Counted from the first letter of the stretch, positions 1 to 9,132 are shown. The stretch: DNA of 64,000 nt from an uncultured Olsenella sp. (GCA_900316105.1 ONBR01000011.1:94147-158146); one strand, 5' to 3'. Notes: generated from the sequence alone by a model not told the origin. Numbers and translations are program-made.

Positions 1-89
1 ACGCCATAGCACTCCATGGCGGCATAACCCGCCAGGTCGGCAATGCAATCGTTGGATACCAAGAGGCTCCCGCCTACTGCCTGGGCCAT
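1..89 (-). CDS. Asp23/Gls24 family protein (N-terminal part only)
   Basis: Only the first 29 codons are inside the window; the gene continues off the left edge. The visible N-terminus contains SNDCIADLAGYAAMECYGV, the typical opening of Asp23/Gls24 (DUF322) envelope-stress proteins. The ATG is preceded by a GAGAGGAG ribosome binding site. It lies downstream of rpmB on the same strand, an arrangement common in Gram-positive genomes, but a strong terminator and a long palindrome separate the two, so they are probably transcribed separately. Family proteins are cytoplasmic or membrane-associated and linked to cell-envelope or alkaline stress; the exact role here cannot be judged from the fragment. 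Confidence 0.85.
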   Translation of the reverse strand, partial: MAQAVGGSLLVSNDCIADLAGYAAMECYG

Positions 90-195
90 AGTTTCTCCTC
101 TCGCTGGGCGTGCATCAGCACAAGCACAGTCGAATCAGTCAGACATAATAGTAGCTCATTAGCTGCACGGATTGCGCGACTTGGGGCGCAATCGT

Positions 196-253
196 CACCT
201 AGGGGGTAGCCCCCAAGTGGCGTTTTGCCGCCTGAGGGGCTACCCCCTAGGTG
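196..253. repeat. Long intergenic palindrome with AGGGGGTA core
   Basis: Two perfect 18-bp arms (196-213 and 236-253) surround a 22-nt loop that holds a smaller GGCG/CGCC pairing. The core AGGGGGTA followed by CCC is shared with palindromes at 17108-17155 and 20635-20700. There is no T-tract on either side, so it is not an ordinary terminator. It lies between rpmB and the Asp23 gene. Confidence 0.85.
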
Positions 254-282
254 GCGCTCCCACGCGACGCTCAACCTTCACG

Positions 283-304
283 AAAAAGCGCCCTTTCGGG
301 CGCT
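283..304 (-). terminator. Rho-independent terminator of rpmB
   Basis: On the minus strand a perfect 7-bp stem AGCGCCC/GGGCGCT with a GAAA tetraloop is followed directly by a T-run. It starts about 40 nt after the rpmB stop codon. Confidence 0.9.
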
Positions 305-344
305 AATCCTTGCTACATGTATCAGGCTCGAAGAAAAACGAGGC

Positions 345-545
345 TTATGCCTGATAGGGGCTGCGAGCGATGTTGCCCTTCTTGAGGCAGCGGGTGCAGA
401 CGTTCTTCTTCACGGCATGGCCGTTCTCCCAAACGGTGACACGCTGGATGTTGGGCTTGAACTTACGGGTAACGGTGCGGTGGGAGTGGCTCACAGAGCG
501 ACCAGCAACAGCGTGCTTACCGCAGATATCACAGACCTTCGACAT
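345..545 (-). CDS. rpmB: 50S ribosomal protein L28
   Basis: The 66-residue protein starts MSKVCDICGK and contains HSHRTVTRKFKPN, the conserved L28 core. Two CxxC pairs (CDIC near the start and CTRC near the C-terminus) make it the zinc-binding (C+) form of L28. It is a structural component of the large ribosomal subunit. The start at 545 is chosen because GGAGGTC lies just upstream; an in-frame upstream codon exists but has no ribosome binding site. The gene stands alone with its own terminator. The upstream region contains TATATT/TTATAC sequences on the minus strand that could be a -10 element, but no convincing -35 was seen. Confidence 0.97.
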   Translation of the reverse strand: MSKVCDICGKHAVAGRSVSHSHRTVTRKFKPNIQRVTVWENGHAVKKNVCTRCLKKGNIARSPYQA

Positions 546-681
546 GTTTAGACCTCCATGGGGCGGCACGCATAGATTTCCTACGTGCGCAAATTTCCAA
601 AGCCGTATAAATATAACACAGCTTGCATGGACTGCATATACGAAAACTATCGTAATGTGGCGGTTTTATGGGTCGCCGCGA

Positions 682-790
682 GACATTAGGAGACATTAGG
701 GACGGAGCACTTTGTCTCTGAGACATTAGGGACGGAGCACTTTGTCTCATTCCCCTGGGAGAGACATTAGGGACAGAGCACTTTGTCTCA
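682..790. repeat. REP-like GAGACA...GTCTC repeat cluster A
   Basis: At least three copies of a short palindromic unit beginning GAGACATTAGGGACGGAGCA and ending CTTTGTCTC lie head to tail. Each unit can fold on itself through GAGACA/TGTCTC. The same units recur at 1004-1172 and 47752-47905. The rest of 546-1160 contains no gene that I can support. Confidence 0.85.
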
Positions 791-1003
791 TCCTTCAACG
801 CCATGAGGCTCAGACGTGGGAGGGCGAGGCTACAAAAACTGCGCAATAGGCGGATAGACGCGTCAATCGCCTGCAAAACAAATACCTACCTCTCGTACGC
901 GCCAGCCGCCCTGTGCAAGCATTCGCACACATGCGGTCCATCCCAAAGTCAACGCAAAACGCATTGACGCGTTCTCTTCTGAGAAGGAAGCCACTAATGG
1001 CTG

Positions 1004-1172
1004 CGGGCTCCGTCCCCTACTGTCTCCCGAGCAACTGCGGGCTCCGTCCCTTTTGTCTCTGAGACAAAGTGCTCCGTCCCTTTTGTCTCTGAGACAAAAT
1101 GCTCCGTCCCTATCGTCTCTCGTCCCTAGTGTCTCCGTCCCCTCCGTCCCTACTGTCTCCCTACTGTCTCGT
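1004..1172. repeat. REP-like GTCTC/GAGAC repeat cluster B
   Basis: A run of inverted and direct copies of GCTCCGTCCC..TTGTCTC units, opposite in orientation to cluster A. The cluster runs into the 3' end of the neighbouring HAD/TPK gene: the last codons and the stop of that gene (1161-1172) are made of the repeat sequence CTACTGTCTCGT, so the repeat appears to have supplied the stop codon. Confidence 0.8.
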
Positions 1173-2516
1173 GTTCAGGAAGACGGCAACGGCGCCGGCG
1201 TGGGCGGTCACCTTTGCGTCGGGGGCCTTGACCACGTTGGAGACGCCCGTGTCGTCCAGGAGGGGCAGGGAGGCCTGATCCAGGTTCCACTGCATGCCGA
1301 CCTCGGAGACCACACTGCCAGGGGCCACGGCGATGACGCTCAGGGTCTTGCCCACGGCGGTCTCTCCCAACGCCCAGGACTGACATCCCCCATCGCAGGG
1401 CGAGAGGATCCGGCATTCGAAGTCGTCCTCCACCTCTCGCGGAGCCGCATCGGCATTGCGCGCCAGCTGCCCCAAGACGGCCAGGGCGTGGTCCGTCCTC
1501 CCGCCACTTGCGCAAGTCAGAGTCAGGGCAAGCCCTCTCCCCTGCCGAGCTGCCTCGTGCTTGGCACAATCGATTGCTATGGCCAGGTCGGTCGCATACT
1601 TCTCGGAGGGATAGCCGATGTGCCGCGTAGCCGCGGCAAGCGCCCACTCGTGCGCCTCCGTGCTCACCGAGTCGGCGTCGCCACAGTAGACGTCGGGAAT
1701 GACACCAGCTTCGTGAAGGACCTCGGCACCACGGTCGGCCACCACCACATAGTCGGCCCTACCCGCTAGGTGGGCAACGAGCTTGCTGGAGCTGGGTTCA
1801 GGCGAACCGTCCACCACAATGACGTTGAGCACTCCCGCGGCGTCGTCAGGTGCGTCTGCATAGTCCTGGAAGAGGTCCAGGGTCATGCCAATGTACTCAT
1901 GGGAAAAGATGTCCGACCAGGCCCGGCAGAGCCCCTCGTCCCTACCGTCCCTACCGTTAAAGATGCAGACCGTATGGAAGCCAGCCCTCTTTGCGGCCCG
2001 CAGGCCAAAGGGCGCGTCCTCAAAGACCCAAGTGTCCTCCGTGCTCGTACCCAGGCGGCGGCTCGCCTCCAGGTAGACATCGGGAAACTCCTTGCCGCGA
2101 CCAACCTCGTCGGTCCCCAGCACAAAGTCAAAGTAGCCATCCAGATCGTTTGCGGCCAGGGCCTCGCGCACGGCCGCGGGCACCGAGGAGGTCGCCACGC
2201 AGAGACGAACGCCAGCGGCACGCAGCGAATCCAGGAAGTCCCTCTCGCCCGGATAAGGCTTGATCCTGTGAGCGTAGTTGTCCTTCATGACGGCGGAAAT
2301 ACGCTCGAACATCTGTGGTCCCTGCTGACGCGCGCCAAATCGGTCGTGCCAGATCTGGCAGGCGTCAAAGAGAGGATGCTTCTCACTCACGGCAAAGGCG
2401 GCCTCGGGGTCCGCCACACCGTTTTCCGTCATGATCTGGTAGGAGGCATTCGCCCAATATCCCATGGAGTCCAAGAGCGTGCCGTCAAAGTCAAAGATGA
2501 TTCCCCTGATGGGCAT
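1161..2516 (-). CDS. HAD phosphatase - thiamine pyrophosphokinase fusion
   Basis: The 451-residue protein has two enzymatic halves. Residues 1 to about 215 are a HAD hydrolase of the beta-phosphoglucomutase type: FDFDGTLLDS at the N-terminus, TSS as motif II, GKEFPDVY with the motif III Lys, and FEDAPFG as motif IV. Residues from about 235 are a thiamine pyrophosphokinase: GDADS, YPSEKYATDLAIA, GGRTDH and a C-terminal GMQWNLDQASLPL thiamine-binding segment. The kinase half transfers pyrophosphate from ATP to thiamine to give thiamine diphosphate. The HAD substrate is unknown; release of thiamine from thiamine phosphate would fit the fusion but is an inference. The start at 2516 has GGGAGAGG upstream; a longer in-frame reading has no ribosome binding site. 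Confidence 0.9.
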   Translation of the reverse strand: MPIRGIIFDFDGTLLDSMGYWANASYQIMTENGVADPEAAFAVSEKHPLFDACQIWHDRFGARQQGPQMFERISAVMKDNYAHRIKPYPGERDFLDSLRAAGVRLCVATSSVPAAVREALAANDLDGYFDFVLGTDEVGRGKEFPDVYLEASRRLGTSTEDTWVFEDAPFGLRAAKRAGFHTVCIFNGRDGRDEGLCRAWSDIFSHEYIGMTLDLFQDYADAPDDAAGVLNVIVVDGSPEPSSSKLVAHLAGRADYVVVADRGAEVLHEAGVIPDVYCGDADSVSTEAHEWALAAATRHIGYPSEKYATDLAIAIDCAKHEAARQGRGLALTLTCASGGRTDHALAVLGQLARNADAAPREVEDDFECRILSPCDGGCQSWALGETAVGKTLSVIAVAPGSVVSEVGMQWNLDQASLPLLDDTGVSNVVKAPDAKVTAHAGAVAVFLNTRQ

Positions 2517-2677
2517 TGGTCCTCTCCCTAAGAATCTGCGGTTATTTGACGTGTTTATGGTAGCACGCCACTTCGCGGCGACTTTGCATATAGACTTCAG
2601 GAGCTTGGGTACAAGATATTCGATAGCCAGGTGCAGCCACATTGGTGCGCCTTTTTGTAGATGCAGGGAGAGGGATA

Positions 2678-2890
2678 ATGGTTCGTTACGACTACAAGTG
2701 CGATAGCTGCGGAAACGAGTTTGAGTTGGAGCTGCCCATGGGCTCCCACCCCACGGCCAGCTGCCCCAAGTGCGGTAGCGAGGCAGAGCGCCTCTTTAGC
2801 CCCTCGAGCATCGTCTTTTCGGGCTCCGGCTTCTACAACACCGACCAGCGTGGTGGCGGCTCCGCAACGAGCGCCACGTCGGGAAAGTAA
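2678..2890 (+). CDS. FmdB-family zinc-ribbon protein
   Basis: The 70-residue protein starts MVRYDYKCDSCGNEFE and has a second CPKCG knuckle about 22 residues on, followed by RLFSPSSIVFSGSGFY. This is the standard FmdB/CxxC_CxxC_SSSS putative regulatory zinc ribbon. GGGAGAGGG precedes the ATG. It is divergent from the HAD/TPK gene and followed by a terminator. The family is widespread, and no defined target is known. Confidence 0.92.
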   Translation: MVRYDYKCDSCGNEFELELPMGSHPTASCPKCGSEAERLFSPSSIVFSGSGFYNTDQRGGGSATSATSGK

Positions 2891-2932
2891 CGGTAGAGAG
2901 GCCAACGTAGCCATACATAGTCTGTGCTAAGG

Positions 2933-2963
2933 AGGGACGGTCACGCGGGTGGCCGTCCCTTTC
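2933..2963 (+). terminator. Terminator of the FmdB-family gene
   Basis: Stem AGGGACGG/CCGTCCCT extended by CAC/GTG, followed by a short TTTC. Its 29-bp core is identical to the terminator at 5685-5722, so the same sequence brackets the lectin/CHAP gene. Confidence 0.8.
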
Positions 2964-3115
2964 ATATATGGGCAAGCAATAAATCCTTGTAAGCGCCACT
3001 TCGCAAGACCCTAAAGCTATACTGGAGACTATTAAGCTTGTTTTTAGCCAAGGAAGTCATTCCCTCGTTCCGACGGCGAGGGGCGTCCGAGGATCCAGAT
3101 CATATGGGGGAACGA

Positions 3116-5661
3116 ATGCGTCGACACACCAGCTGCATGATTGGGCTCTCTCTTCCCGTAGCCCTGGCAATAACCTTGACCAGCGGAGTGCCCGCCCTGG
3201 CCCAGGAGAAAGCCGCGTCCGCACCGCAAAGGAGGCCATTGGCGCTGCCACTCCTGCAAGAGCTAACGCCAGCTCCGAAAAGGCGGGCGCTGTCAGCTCG
3301 GCCAAGGCCAGCTCCGCATCCGGCAGCTCCGGCTCGACTAAGGCCAGCTCCGCATCCGGCAGCTCCGGCTCGGCAAACGCCCAGGTAGGCGCTACCCCCA
3401 AGACTACCTCCAGCCAGGCAGCAAGCTCCGCCCAGGCTGGCGCCGCCACTCCCAGCACAGCCGACGGCGCCTCCTCTAGCACGGACGCCGCCCCCGCCCA
3501 GACCACCATCCAGAAGTCGAACGGCGTCTACAACCTCAGGTCCGATTCCCTCAGCATGGATGTGTACAGCGCCTCTCGCAGCAAGGGTGCGACCGTCCAG
3601 CTCTACTCGACCAACCACACCGGCGCACAGAACTTCTCGGTCACCAATGTCCAAGGCGGTGTCTCCTTACGCTCGGTTCTCTCGGGCCGAGCCGTCACCG
3701 TAGACTCCCGCGGAGCCCTTACCCTGGGAGACCAGACCACGGCAGGCCTTTGGCAGTTCGTCGGCCACAACGACAAGGCCAGACTTCAGTACGTGGGCCC
3801 TGGCTCCTACAAGGGCAAAGTCCTTGGCGTCTCAGGCCAGCAGAGGTCTGGCGCCCGCCTGATCCTGGGCGGCACCCCCATTGACTTCGCCATTACCAGC
3901 ACCCTCATCTCCGAGCTCCAGAATCAGCCCTACGTGACCGTAGCCCCCTCGGGCGGATCGTCAGCCTCGAAGGTCATCGACTGCGCCAGTGGTGGCACGG
4001 GCGATGGCACCAACGTCCAGCTCTACTCGAGCAATGGAACTGGTGCACAGAAGTGGCAGGTCGAGTACGACAGCTCCCTGGGAATGTACGCCTTCAAGAA
4101 CGTAAGGTCCCAGAGGGTTCTGGATGTCAATGGTGCCGGCACGCGCTCTGGAACCAACGTCCACCTGTGGATTTCCAACGGCACCATGGCACAACGTTGG
4201 ATCGTAGAGAAGGAAGGCAGTGCCTACCGCATCTACAGCGGTCTCAGCGGCCTCTCCCTTGACCTCTCTGGGGCAAACTTCCGCGACGGGGCAAACATGC
4301 AGGTCTGGGCCGCCAACCACACGAATGCCCAGCGCTTCCTCATCCAAGGCACGTCGGTCTTCTCCAATGGTCTCTACACACTCTATAACGGAAGCCGCGT
4401 TGCGGACGTGGCGAGCGGAAGCCTGACCAGCGGCGCGAACGTACAGCTCTACGCCCCCAACCGCACCCTGGCCCAGAAGTACTACCTCCGCAGGACTTCC
4501 GGCCAGGATGTCTACGAGGTGGAGAACGCCGCCGACGGCAGGCTCCTCACCGACACGAACGGCAACGCCAACAAGCGTGACCGCCTTTCCGGCTCGGCAG
4601 CATCCGCTCAGCGCTGGCGCTTGGTCCCCACCTGGGGCGGCGGCTTCGTCTTTGTGAACCAGCAGACCGGTCGTGCGCTCGACCTCTCGGGCAATCGCAA
4701 CGCCAACGGCACCAACATCGATACCTACAGCGTCAACGGGACGGGCGCCCAGCGTTGGGTCCCCACCGCAGCAAACACCTTTGATGGCGGAGTCATCGAT
4801 ATCGTCGGGAATAACAACATGGCTTTGGACGTGAACAACGCCTCGCAGGCAAACGGCGCCAACGTCCAGGCCTGGTCCCGCAACTACTCCCTCGCCCAGC
4901 GTTGGGCAACCGTGAATCTGGGAGGCAGCCAGTGGGAGCTCGTCAATGCCTCCTCGGCACGCGTGCTCGAGGCCGACAATGGCAACGGCAACGTCCGCCA
5001 GGGTGTTTGGCTGGACTACGCCAACCAGAAGTGGTCTTTCCGCTATCTGGGCAATGGCAAGTTCGCCCTGGTCAATGCCGCCAATGGCAAGGTCATCGTT
5101 ATGGGCGGCAGTCAGGGAAACAACGCCTATGCCACCTATACCAGCAGCACCGACCGCAACCAGCAGTTCTCCATTCGGGAGGCCAGTCTCAGCGAGAACG
5201 TTCGCAGGAACATGGTGGTCAAGTTTGCCTCGCACATGGGAGAAACGACCCGCAGGTTCAACAGCTACTACATCAACTCCGTCGTCGTTAACGACGGCGG
5301 CAGCTCCATCAGGCCCAACCGTCAGGGATATCAGTGCGCGGCCTGGTGCTACTTCGTCTTGAAGTACAGCGGCAACCAGTATGCCTACGGACCCGCCACC
5401 GCTTGGCCTGGCGTCCTCTACAATCGCTTCTCGGCAGCCAGCCGTCTGAACAATTCGCCTCGCCCTGGCGACATTGCCCTCTTCTCTTGGAACGCGAGCT
5501 GGAACAAGCCCTACTACCGGGCCTCCCATGCCGCCATCGTCGATTGGGCCAACGGCAGCGGCTACATGCTCTACGACGGAAACTGCGGAGGCCTCTTTAA
5601 CCATCACTTCAAGAGTTGGGGCCAGTGGCCTCTGGTTGGCTTCTGCCACCCCTTCTTCTAA
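3116..5661 (+). CDS. Secreted ricin-type lectin / CHAP hydrolase, frameshifted after the signal peptide
   Basis: A GGGGG ribosome binding site precedes the ATG at 3116, which starts a clear signal peptide (MRRHTSCMIGLSLPVALAIT, cleavage near ALA-QE). That frame ends at 3388. The rest of the protein is in the frame one base earlier: a Ser/Ala/Gly linker with a tandem 36-bp duplication (about 3299-3370), then about ten ricin-type lectin repeats with Ala-Gln-Arg-Trp signatures, then a C-terminal CHAP domain with QCAAWC (catalytic Cys) and SHAAIVDW (catalytic His). A -1 shift is needed between about 3200 and 3240. The mature frame has no ATG/GTG/TTG before 3556. CHAP domains cleave peptidoglycan peptides or amide bonds, and the repeats probably bind cell-surface glycans. 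The gene may be a recent pseudogene, carry a sequence error, or be frameshift-controlled. Confidence 0.85.
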
Positions 5662-5684
5662 AAGGAAAATCTATCCAAAACGAC

Positions 5685-5722
5685 AGAGGGACGGTCACGC
5701 GGGTGGCCGTCCCTCTTTTTTT
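5685..5722 (+). terminator. Terminator of the lectin/CHAP gene
   Basis: Stem AGAGGGACGG/CCGTCCCTCT with a GC-rich loop, then a run of T. The core is identical to the terminator at 2933-2963. Confidence 0.92.
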
Positions 5723-5773
5723 CATCCGTTTCTCCGCTACCCACGAGCAAGTTCAGCAGATTCCCGCTAAGCG

Positions 5774-6559
5774 CTACGCACCCAGCTGGACCCCCTGTTC
5801 CTTGAGCCAGCGGTCAATGAGCTGCATGACCTTCAGGCAGGCCTCGCCGCGAAAACCATGCTCGGCCCCCTCGATGACGTGAAACTCGCACTTCTCGTAG
5901 CGCTTTGCGGCACGCTTGGCATAGGACAGGGGCACGATGGGATCCAAGTCGCCGTGGTTCAGAAGGACCGGTCCCCTGTAGGCGCCGACCTCACCAAAGA
6001 GGTCCAAGTCCCACATGTCGGCGATGTAGCGCCTGCCCACAGTGATCCATCCGTCAAAGAAGGGCACCTCCTCCGGCACCTCGTCCAGGGACTCGAAGCG
6101 ACCGTGTGCGTCGTCCACCAGCACGAAGGCGGGGTAGTTGAGGATGATGCCCCGGATGTCAGCTGCGCGCCTGGGCGCCAGCAGGGAGGTGACCACGCCT
6201 CCCTGGCTCCCGCCCATCAGAAAGACCTGGTCCCTGTCAACAAAGTCCCAGGTCAGAGCCTCATCCAGGGCCTCGCTGAGGTCGTCTTCCTCGGTGATGA
6301 CCGACATGTCCAAGGTGCTGCCGTCGCTTCTATTGCCCTCGGCGCTGCCACCGCGGAAGTCAAAGGCACAGTAGGCCACACCCTCGCTGGCGAGGTGCCG
6401 GCCATAGGCCTCCCCCGTCGTGTGGTCGGCCCCGAACTCGTGGGAGAAGATCACGAGCGGACAGGGTCGGTCGGGACCTGCGCCCTCGGGCAGGAAGGCC
6501 TGGCCATAGATGCGCTGGCCCTCTTTTCCCACATAGAATTCCTTGATCGTGTAGTCCAT
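5774..6559 (-). CDS. Alpha/beta hydrolase (serine hydrolase, S33/dienelactone-hydrolase type)
   Basis: The 261-residue cytoplasmic enzyme has the nucleophile elbow GGSQGG, an acid in GDLDPIVP and a His in GAEHGF, giving a complete Ser-Asp-His triad. An oxyanion region FSHEFGAD lies near the N-terminus. The start MDYTIKEF at 6559 is preceded by AGGAGG. A longer in-frame reading to 6658 overlaps repeat sequence and lacks a ribosome binding site. The substrate is unknown; an acyl-ester or peptide ester is likely. It lies downstream of rsmB with a gap of about 115 bp that holds a duplicated copy of the rsmB 3' end. Confidence 0.88.
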   Translation of the reverse strand: MDYTIKEFYVGKEGQRIYGQAFLPEGAGPDRPCPLVIFSHEFGADHTTGEAYGRHLASEGVAYCAFDFRGGSAEGNRSDGSTLDMSVITEEDDLSEALDEALTWDFVDRDQVFLMGGSQGGVVTSLLAPRRAADIRGIILNYPAFVLVDDAHGRFESLDEVPEEVPFFDGWITVGRRYIADMWDLDLFGEVGAYRGPVLLNHGDLDPIVPLSYAKRAAKRYEKCEFHVIEGAEHGFRGEACLKVMQLIDRWLKEQGVQLGA

Positions 6560-6674
6560 CAGTCTCTGCCTCCTGATAGTGATCGGGTTCGTCCCCGCCG
6601 CAGCTCCGCCAGGAGCGTCGCTTGTCGTAGAGCCATTCGCACGCCTCGACCGGTTCATCCCCGCTGCAGCTCAG

Positions 6675-8219
6675 TCAGGAGCGTCGCAGGACGGCGCAGT
6701 AGTGGGCGTCTGGCCCACCCAGCCTCTGTCCGAAGCAGCAGGAGCCATCGGGCAGGACGGACGACCGGATCCACTCCAGGGCCTCGCCGTGGATGCCGCG
6801 CTCCTCCGCCAGCTTTCCCACGTTCACGGGCGAGAAGCCACGTCCCGCGTCACTCTGGAGAAAGGCGGCTACTATGTCCTCGTCCTCCTGCACCAGGGGC
6901 GAGCAGGTGCTATAGACCAAAGTTCCACCCTCTCCAACGCGGGAGGCAGCGGCGCGAAGCATGCAAAGCTGAATTGCCGGCAGGGATTTGGGGTGATCCG
7001 CATCCACCAGAGCCGGATCCAGCGACCAGGCAATTTCGGGGTGACGGCGTAAGGTGCCAACGCCAGAGCAGGGCGCGTCTACAAAGACCGTGTCAAAACG
7101 CCCCATCACTTCCCTGGGAAGACGCCTTCCGTCCAGCTCGCAAGCATCGAACACGAGGGACCTGCACCGGTCTCCAAAGCCGGCCTTCTTGACGCGCTTG
7201 ACGGCCAGCTGCACCTTGAACCGCTCCAGGTCGATGGAGCAGGTGTCAATCTGGACCCCACGATAGTGGGCCGCGGACTGCATGAGCAGGGTCTTTGTCC
7301 CCCTGCCTTGTCCTACCTCCAAAAGCTGGGCGTCTGTGGCGGGAGTCGTGAGGATGGCAACGACCTGGGACGAGAGATCAGAGGGAATCACGTCCACATT
7401 CTGGACCAGTCGCGACCCCGCAAGGCCCGCCGGACTCCCCAAGACGAAACTACCCCTGACGCCAGCGGGCTTGGGATCAAGGCCGGTCCCCACCAGGAGA
7501 GCCTCAGACTGACCGGCGGGGTGCTTCAGGTAGTTGCCCGCGACATAGACGGGAGCCGGCTCCTCCAGGGAAAGAGCCAGGTCCCTCGTGAAGGCCAGCC
7601 CCCTGGACCTGACGAGCTCGTCCACAATCCATTGTGGCAAACCGCCCACGAATGCCAGATCAGTTGGGTCAGTGCCACCCGCCTGGACACGAGCGCGCGC
7701 CTCATTCAGACGCGGCAGGTCCTCCTCGGCAACTCGGTGCAGGACGGCGTTGGTAAGGCCAGTCACCCGGGGGCGCACGGCACGGGTAAGCTCCACTCCG
7801 TCGTTGACGACGGCGGGTATTGGCGTGGTTAGGTGAAGAATCTCGTAGCTGCAGAGCCTGAGCACGTCACGCACCTGTGGTTCGAGCTTTGTGCCTGGAC
7901 GCAGATGCGCGTTGATCACCTGATCGAGCGTACCGCTCGTGGCAACGACACCCAGGGCAAGCCTGGTCGTCAGCGCCTTGTCTCGTCCAGAGAGCGCATC
8001 CATCTGTGAAGAGGACCTCAAAAGCTCCCTCATGTGTGCCTGACGACGGCGCTGCTCGCCCAGAAGCCTGAAGGCAGCAAGGCGTGCAGGCGATGCGTGG
8101 ATGCTGACCGTAGGCTTCTTCGCAGCGGAACGCGACGAGCCAGCCGTCCTGCCACCGGAGCGACCACGGGCCCCACCCCTGGCGTTTTCGCCCTTCCTTG
8201 GGCCTTGTCCGTTCGCCAT
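6675..8219 (-). CDS. rsmB: 16S rRNA (cytosine-967 C5) methyltransferase
   Basis: The 514-residue protein has a basic, Gly/Arg-rich N-terminal tail (about residues 1-40), a NusB-like RNA-binding domain (about 45-180, with RLALGVV and ILHLTTPIPAVVNDGVEL), and a SAM-dependent methyltransferase domain. The two catalytic cysteines are in DAPCSGVG (about 386) and STCSP (about 438). It methylates C967 of 16S rRNA with SAM as donor. The ATG starts 1 nt after the fmt stop codon, so translation is probably coupled to fmt. The basic tail is longer than in most family members. Confidence 0.95.
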   Translation of the reverse strand: MANGQGPRKGENARGGARGRSGGRTAGSSRSAAKKPTVSIHASPARLAAFRLLGEQRRRQAHMRELLRSSSQMDALSGRDKALTTRLALGVVATSGTLDQVINAHLRPGTKLEPQVRDVLRLCSYEILHLTTPIPAVVNDGVELTRAVRPRVTGLTNAVLHRVAEEDLPRLNEARARVQAGGTDPTDLAFVGGLPQWIVDELVRSRGLAFTRDLALSLEEPAPVYVAGNYLKHPAGQSEALLVGTGLDPKPAGVRGSFVLGSPAGLAGSRLVQNVDVIPSDLSSQVVAILTTPATDAQLLEVGQGRGTKTLLMQSAAHYRGVQIDTCSIDLERFKVQLAVKRVKKAGFGDRCRSLVFDACELDGRRLPREVMGRFDTVFVDAPCSGVGTLRRHPEIAWSLDPALVDADHPKSLPAIQLCMLRAAASRVGEGGTLVYSTCSPLVQEDEDIVAAFLQSDAGRGFSPVNVGKLAEERGIHGEALEWIRSSVLPDGSCCFGQRLGGPDAHYCAVLRRS

Positions 8220-8220
8220 C

Positions 8221-9132
8221 CTACACAGCGCTCCAGGAGTTCACGTCTCTGAGGCCAGACGCCCAGGAGGAGACCTCCATCTGGCGCTTCCCGTCGGGCT
8301 TCACGCTCAGGAGCTCGATGGCACCGTCGGAGCAGCCCAGGAAGACGTGACCCTTGCGGACCAGGACCACGCCTTGCCCGAGGGACTCGGAGCTCAGCCG
8401 GGCATCCAAGGCGCGGACGCCACGCCCGCCTACGGACAGACGAGCCGGAGCCTCGTCCATGGAGGCCTGGATACGTCGCCTGTTGTCCAAAGCCGTCGCC
8501 GCGGGATCCAGACGCATTTCGGCCTTGTCGATCTTTGCCGCGTAGGTGACCTGGGTGGGGTCCTGCTCAGTCCAGCTGACGGTACCGACCTCCATGTCTG
8601 TCAGGGCGGACACCAGCTCGTCAGCACCAAGCTGAGCGAGCTCGCCCATGATCTGGGGGGCGGGTTTCTCGCCTCGTTCGACCGAAGCCTGCCTGCAGTA
8701 GGCGCCCGCGTCCAAGTCGTGGACGATTCTCATGATGGAGATGCCGACGCGTTCGTCTCCGCTGAGAATCGCACGCTGGATGGGTGCGGCACCACGCCAG
8801 CGAGGCAGGAGGGAACCATGGACGTTGACGCAACCGAGGGGCGCCAGGTCCAGGAGCTCGTCAGGCAGGATCGCGCCAAAGGCCGCCACCGCGATGGCAT
8901 CGGGAGCCTGGGCGCGGATGGCTTCCAGGACCTCGGCGGATACACGCTTGGTCTCCAGAACGGGAATGCCCAGCTCCGTGGCCGCCGCCTTCACAGGAGA
9001 CGGAACGAGCTTCTTTCCACGACCCCTGACGGCGTCGGGGCGGGTGACTACCAGCGTGACCTCATAGGCCTTGGCCAGTGCCTTCAAGGATGGCACGGCG
9101 AAGTCGGGTGTGCCCATAAAGACAATGTGCAT
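8221..9132 (-). CDS. fmt: Methionyl-tRNA formyltransferase
   Basis: The 303-residue protein opens MHIVFMGTPDFAVPSL and contains VNVHGSLLPRWRGAAPIQRA, the formyl-folate binding and catalytic region with the conserved HGSLLP. It formylates Met on initiator tRNA using 10-formyl-tetrahydrofolate. The ATG at 9132 is preferred over an upstream TTG because GAGGAGC lies immediately before it. It is followed by rsmB with 1 nt between them and lies downstream of def, a functional pair because def removes the formyl group later. Confidence 0.96.
   Translation of the reverse strand: MHIVFMGTPDFAVPSLKALAKAYEVTLVVTRPDAVRGRGKKLVPSPVKAAATELGIPVLETKRVSAEVLEAIRAQAPDAIAVAAFGAILPDELLDLAPLGCVNVHGSLLPRWRGAAPIQRAILSGDERVGISIMRIVHDLDAGAYCRQASVERGEKPAPQIMGELAQLGADELVSALTDMEVGTVSWTEQDPTQVTYAAKIDKAEMRLDPAATALDNRRRIQASMDEAPARLSVGGRGVRALDARLSSESLGQGVVLVRKGHVFLGCSDGAIELLSVKPDGKRQMEVSSWASGLRDVNSWSAV

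Noticed and set aside
3116..3388. Short proline/arginine-rich secreted protein encoded by the signal-peptide frame alone
   Set aside because: After about residue 35 the frame gives a low-complexity Pro/Arg/Ala sequence, while the other frame continues as a normal Ser/Ala linker into the lectin domain.
3961..5649. Long minus-strand ORF opposite the lectin/CHAP gene
   Set aside because: A shadow of a GC-rich gene; no domain, and the plus strand encodes a recognisable protein.
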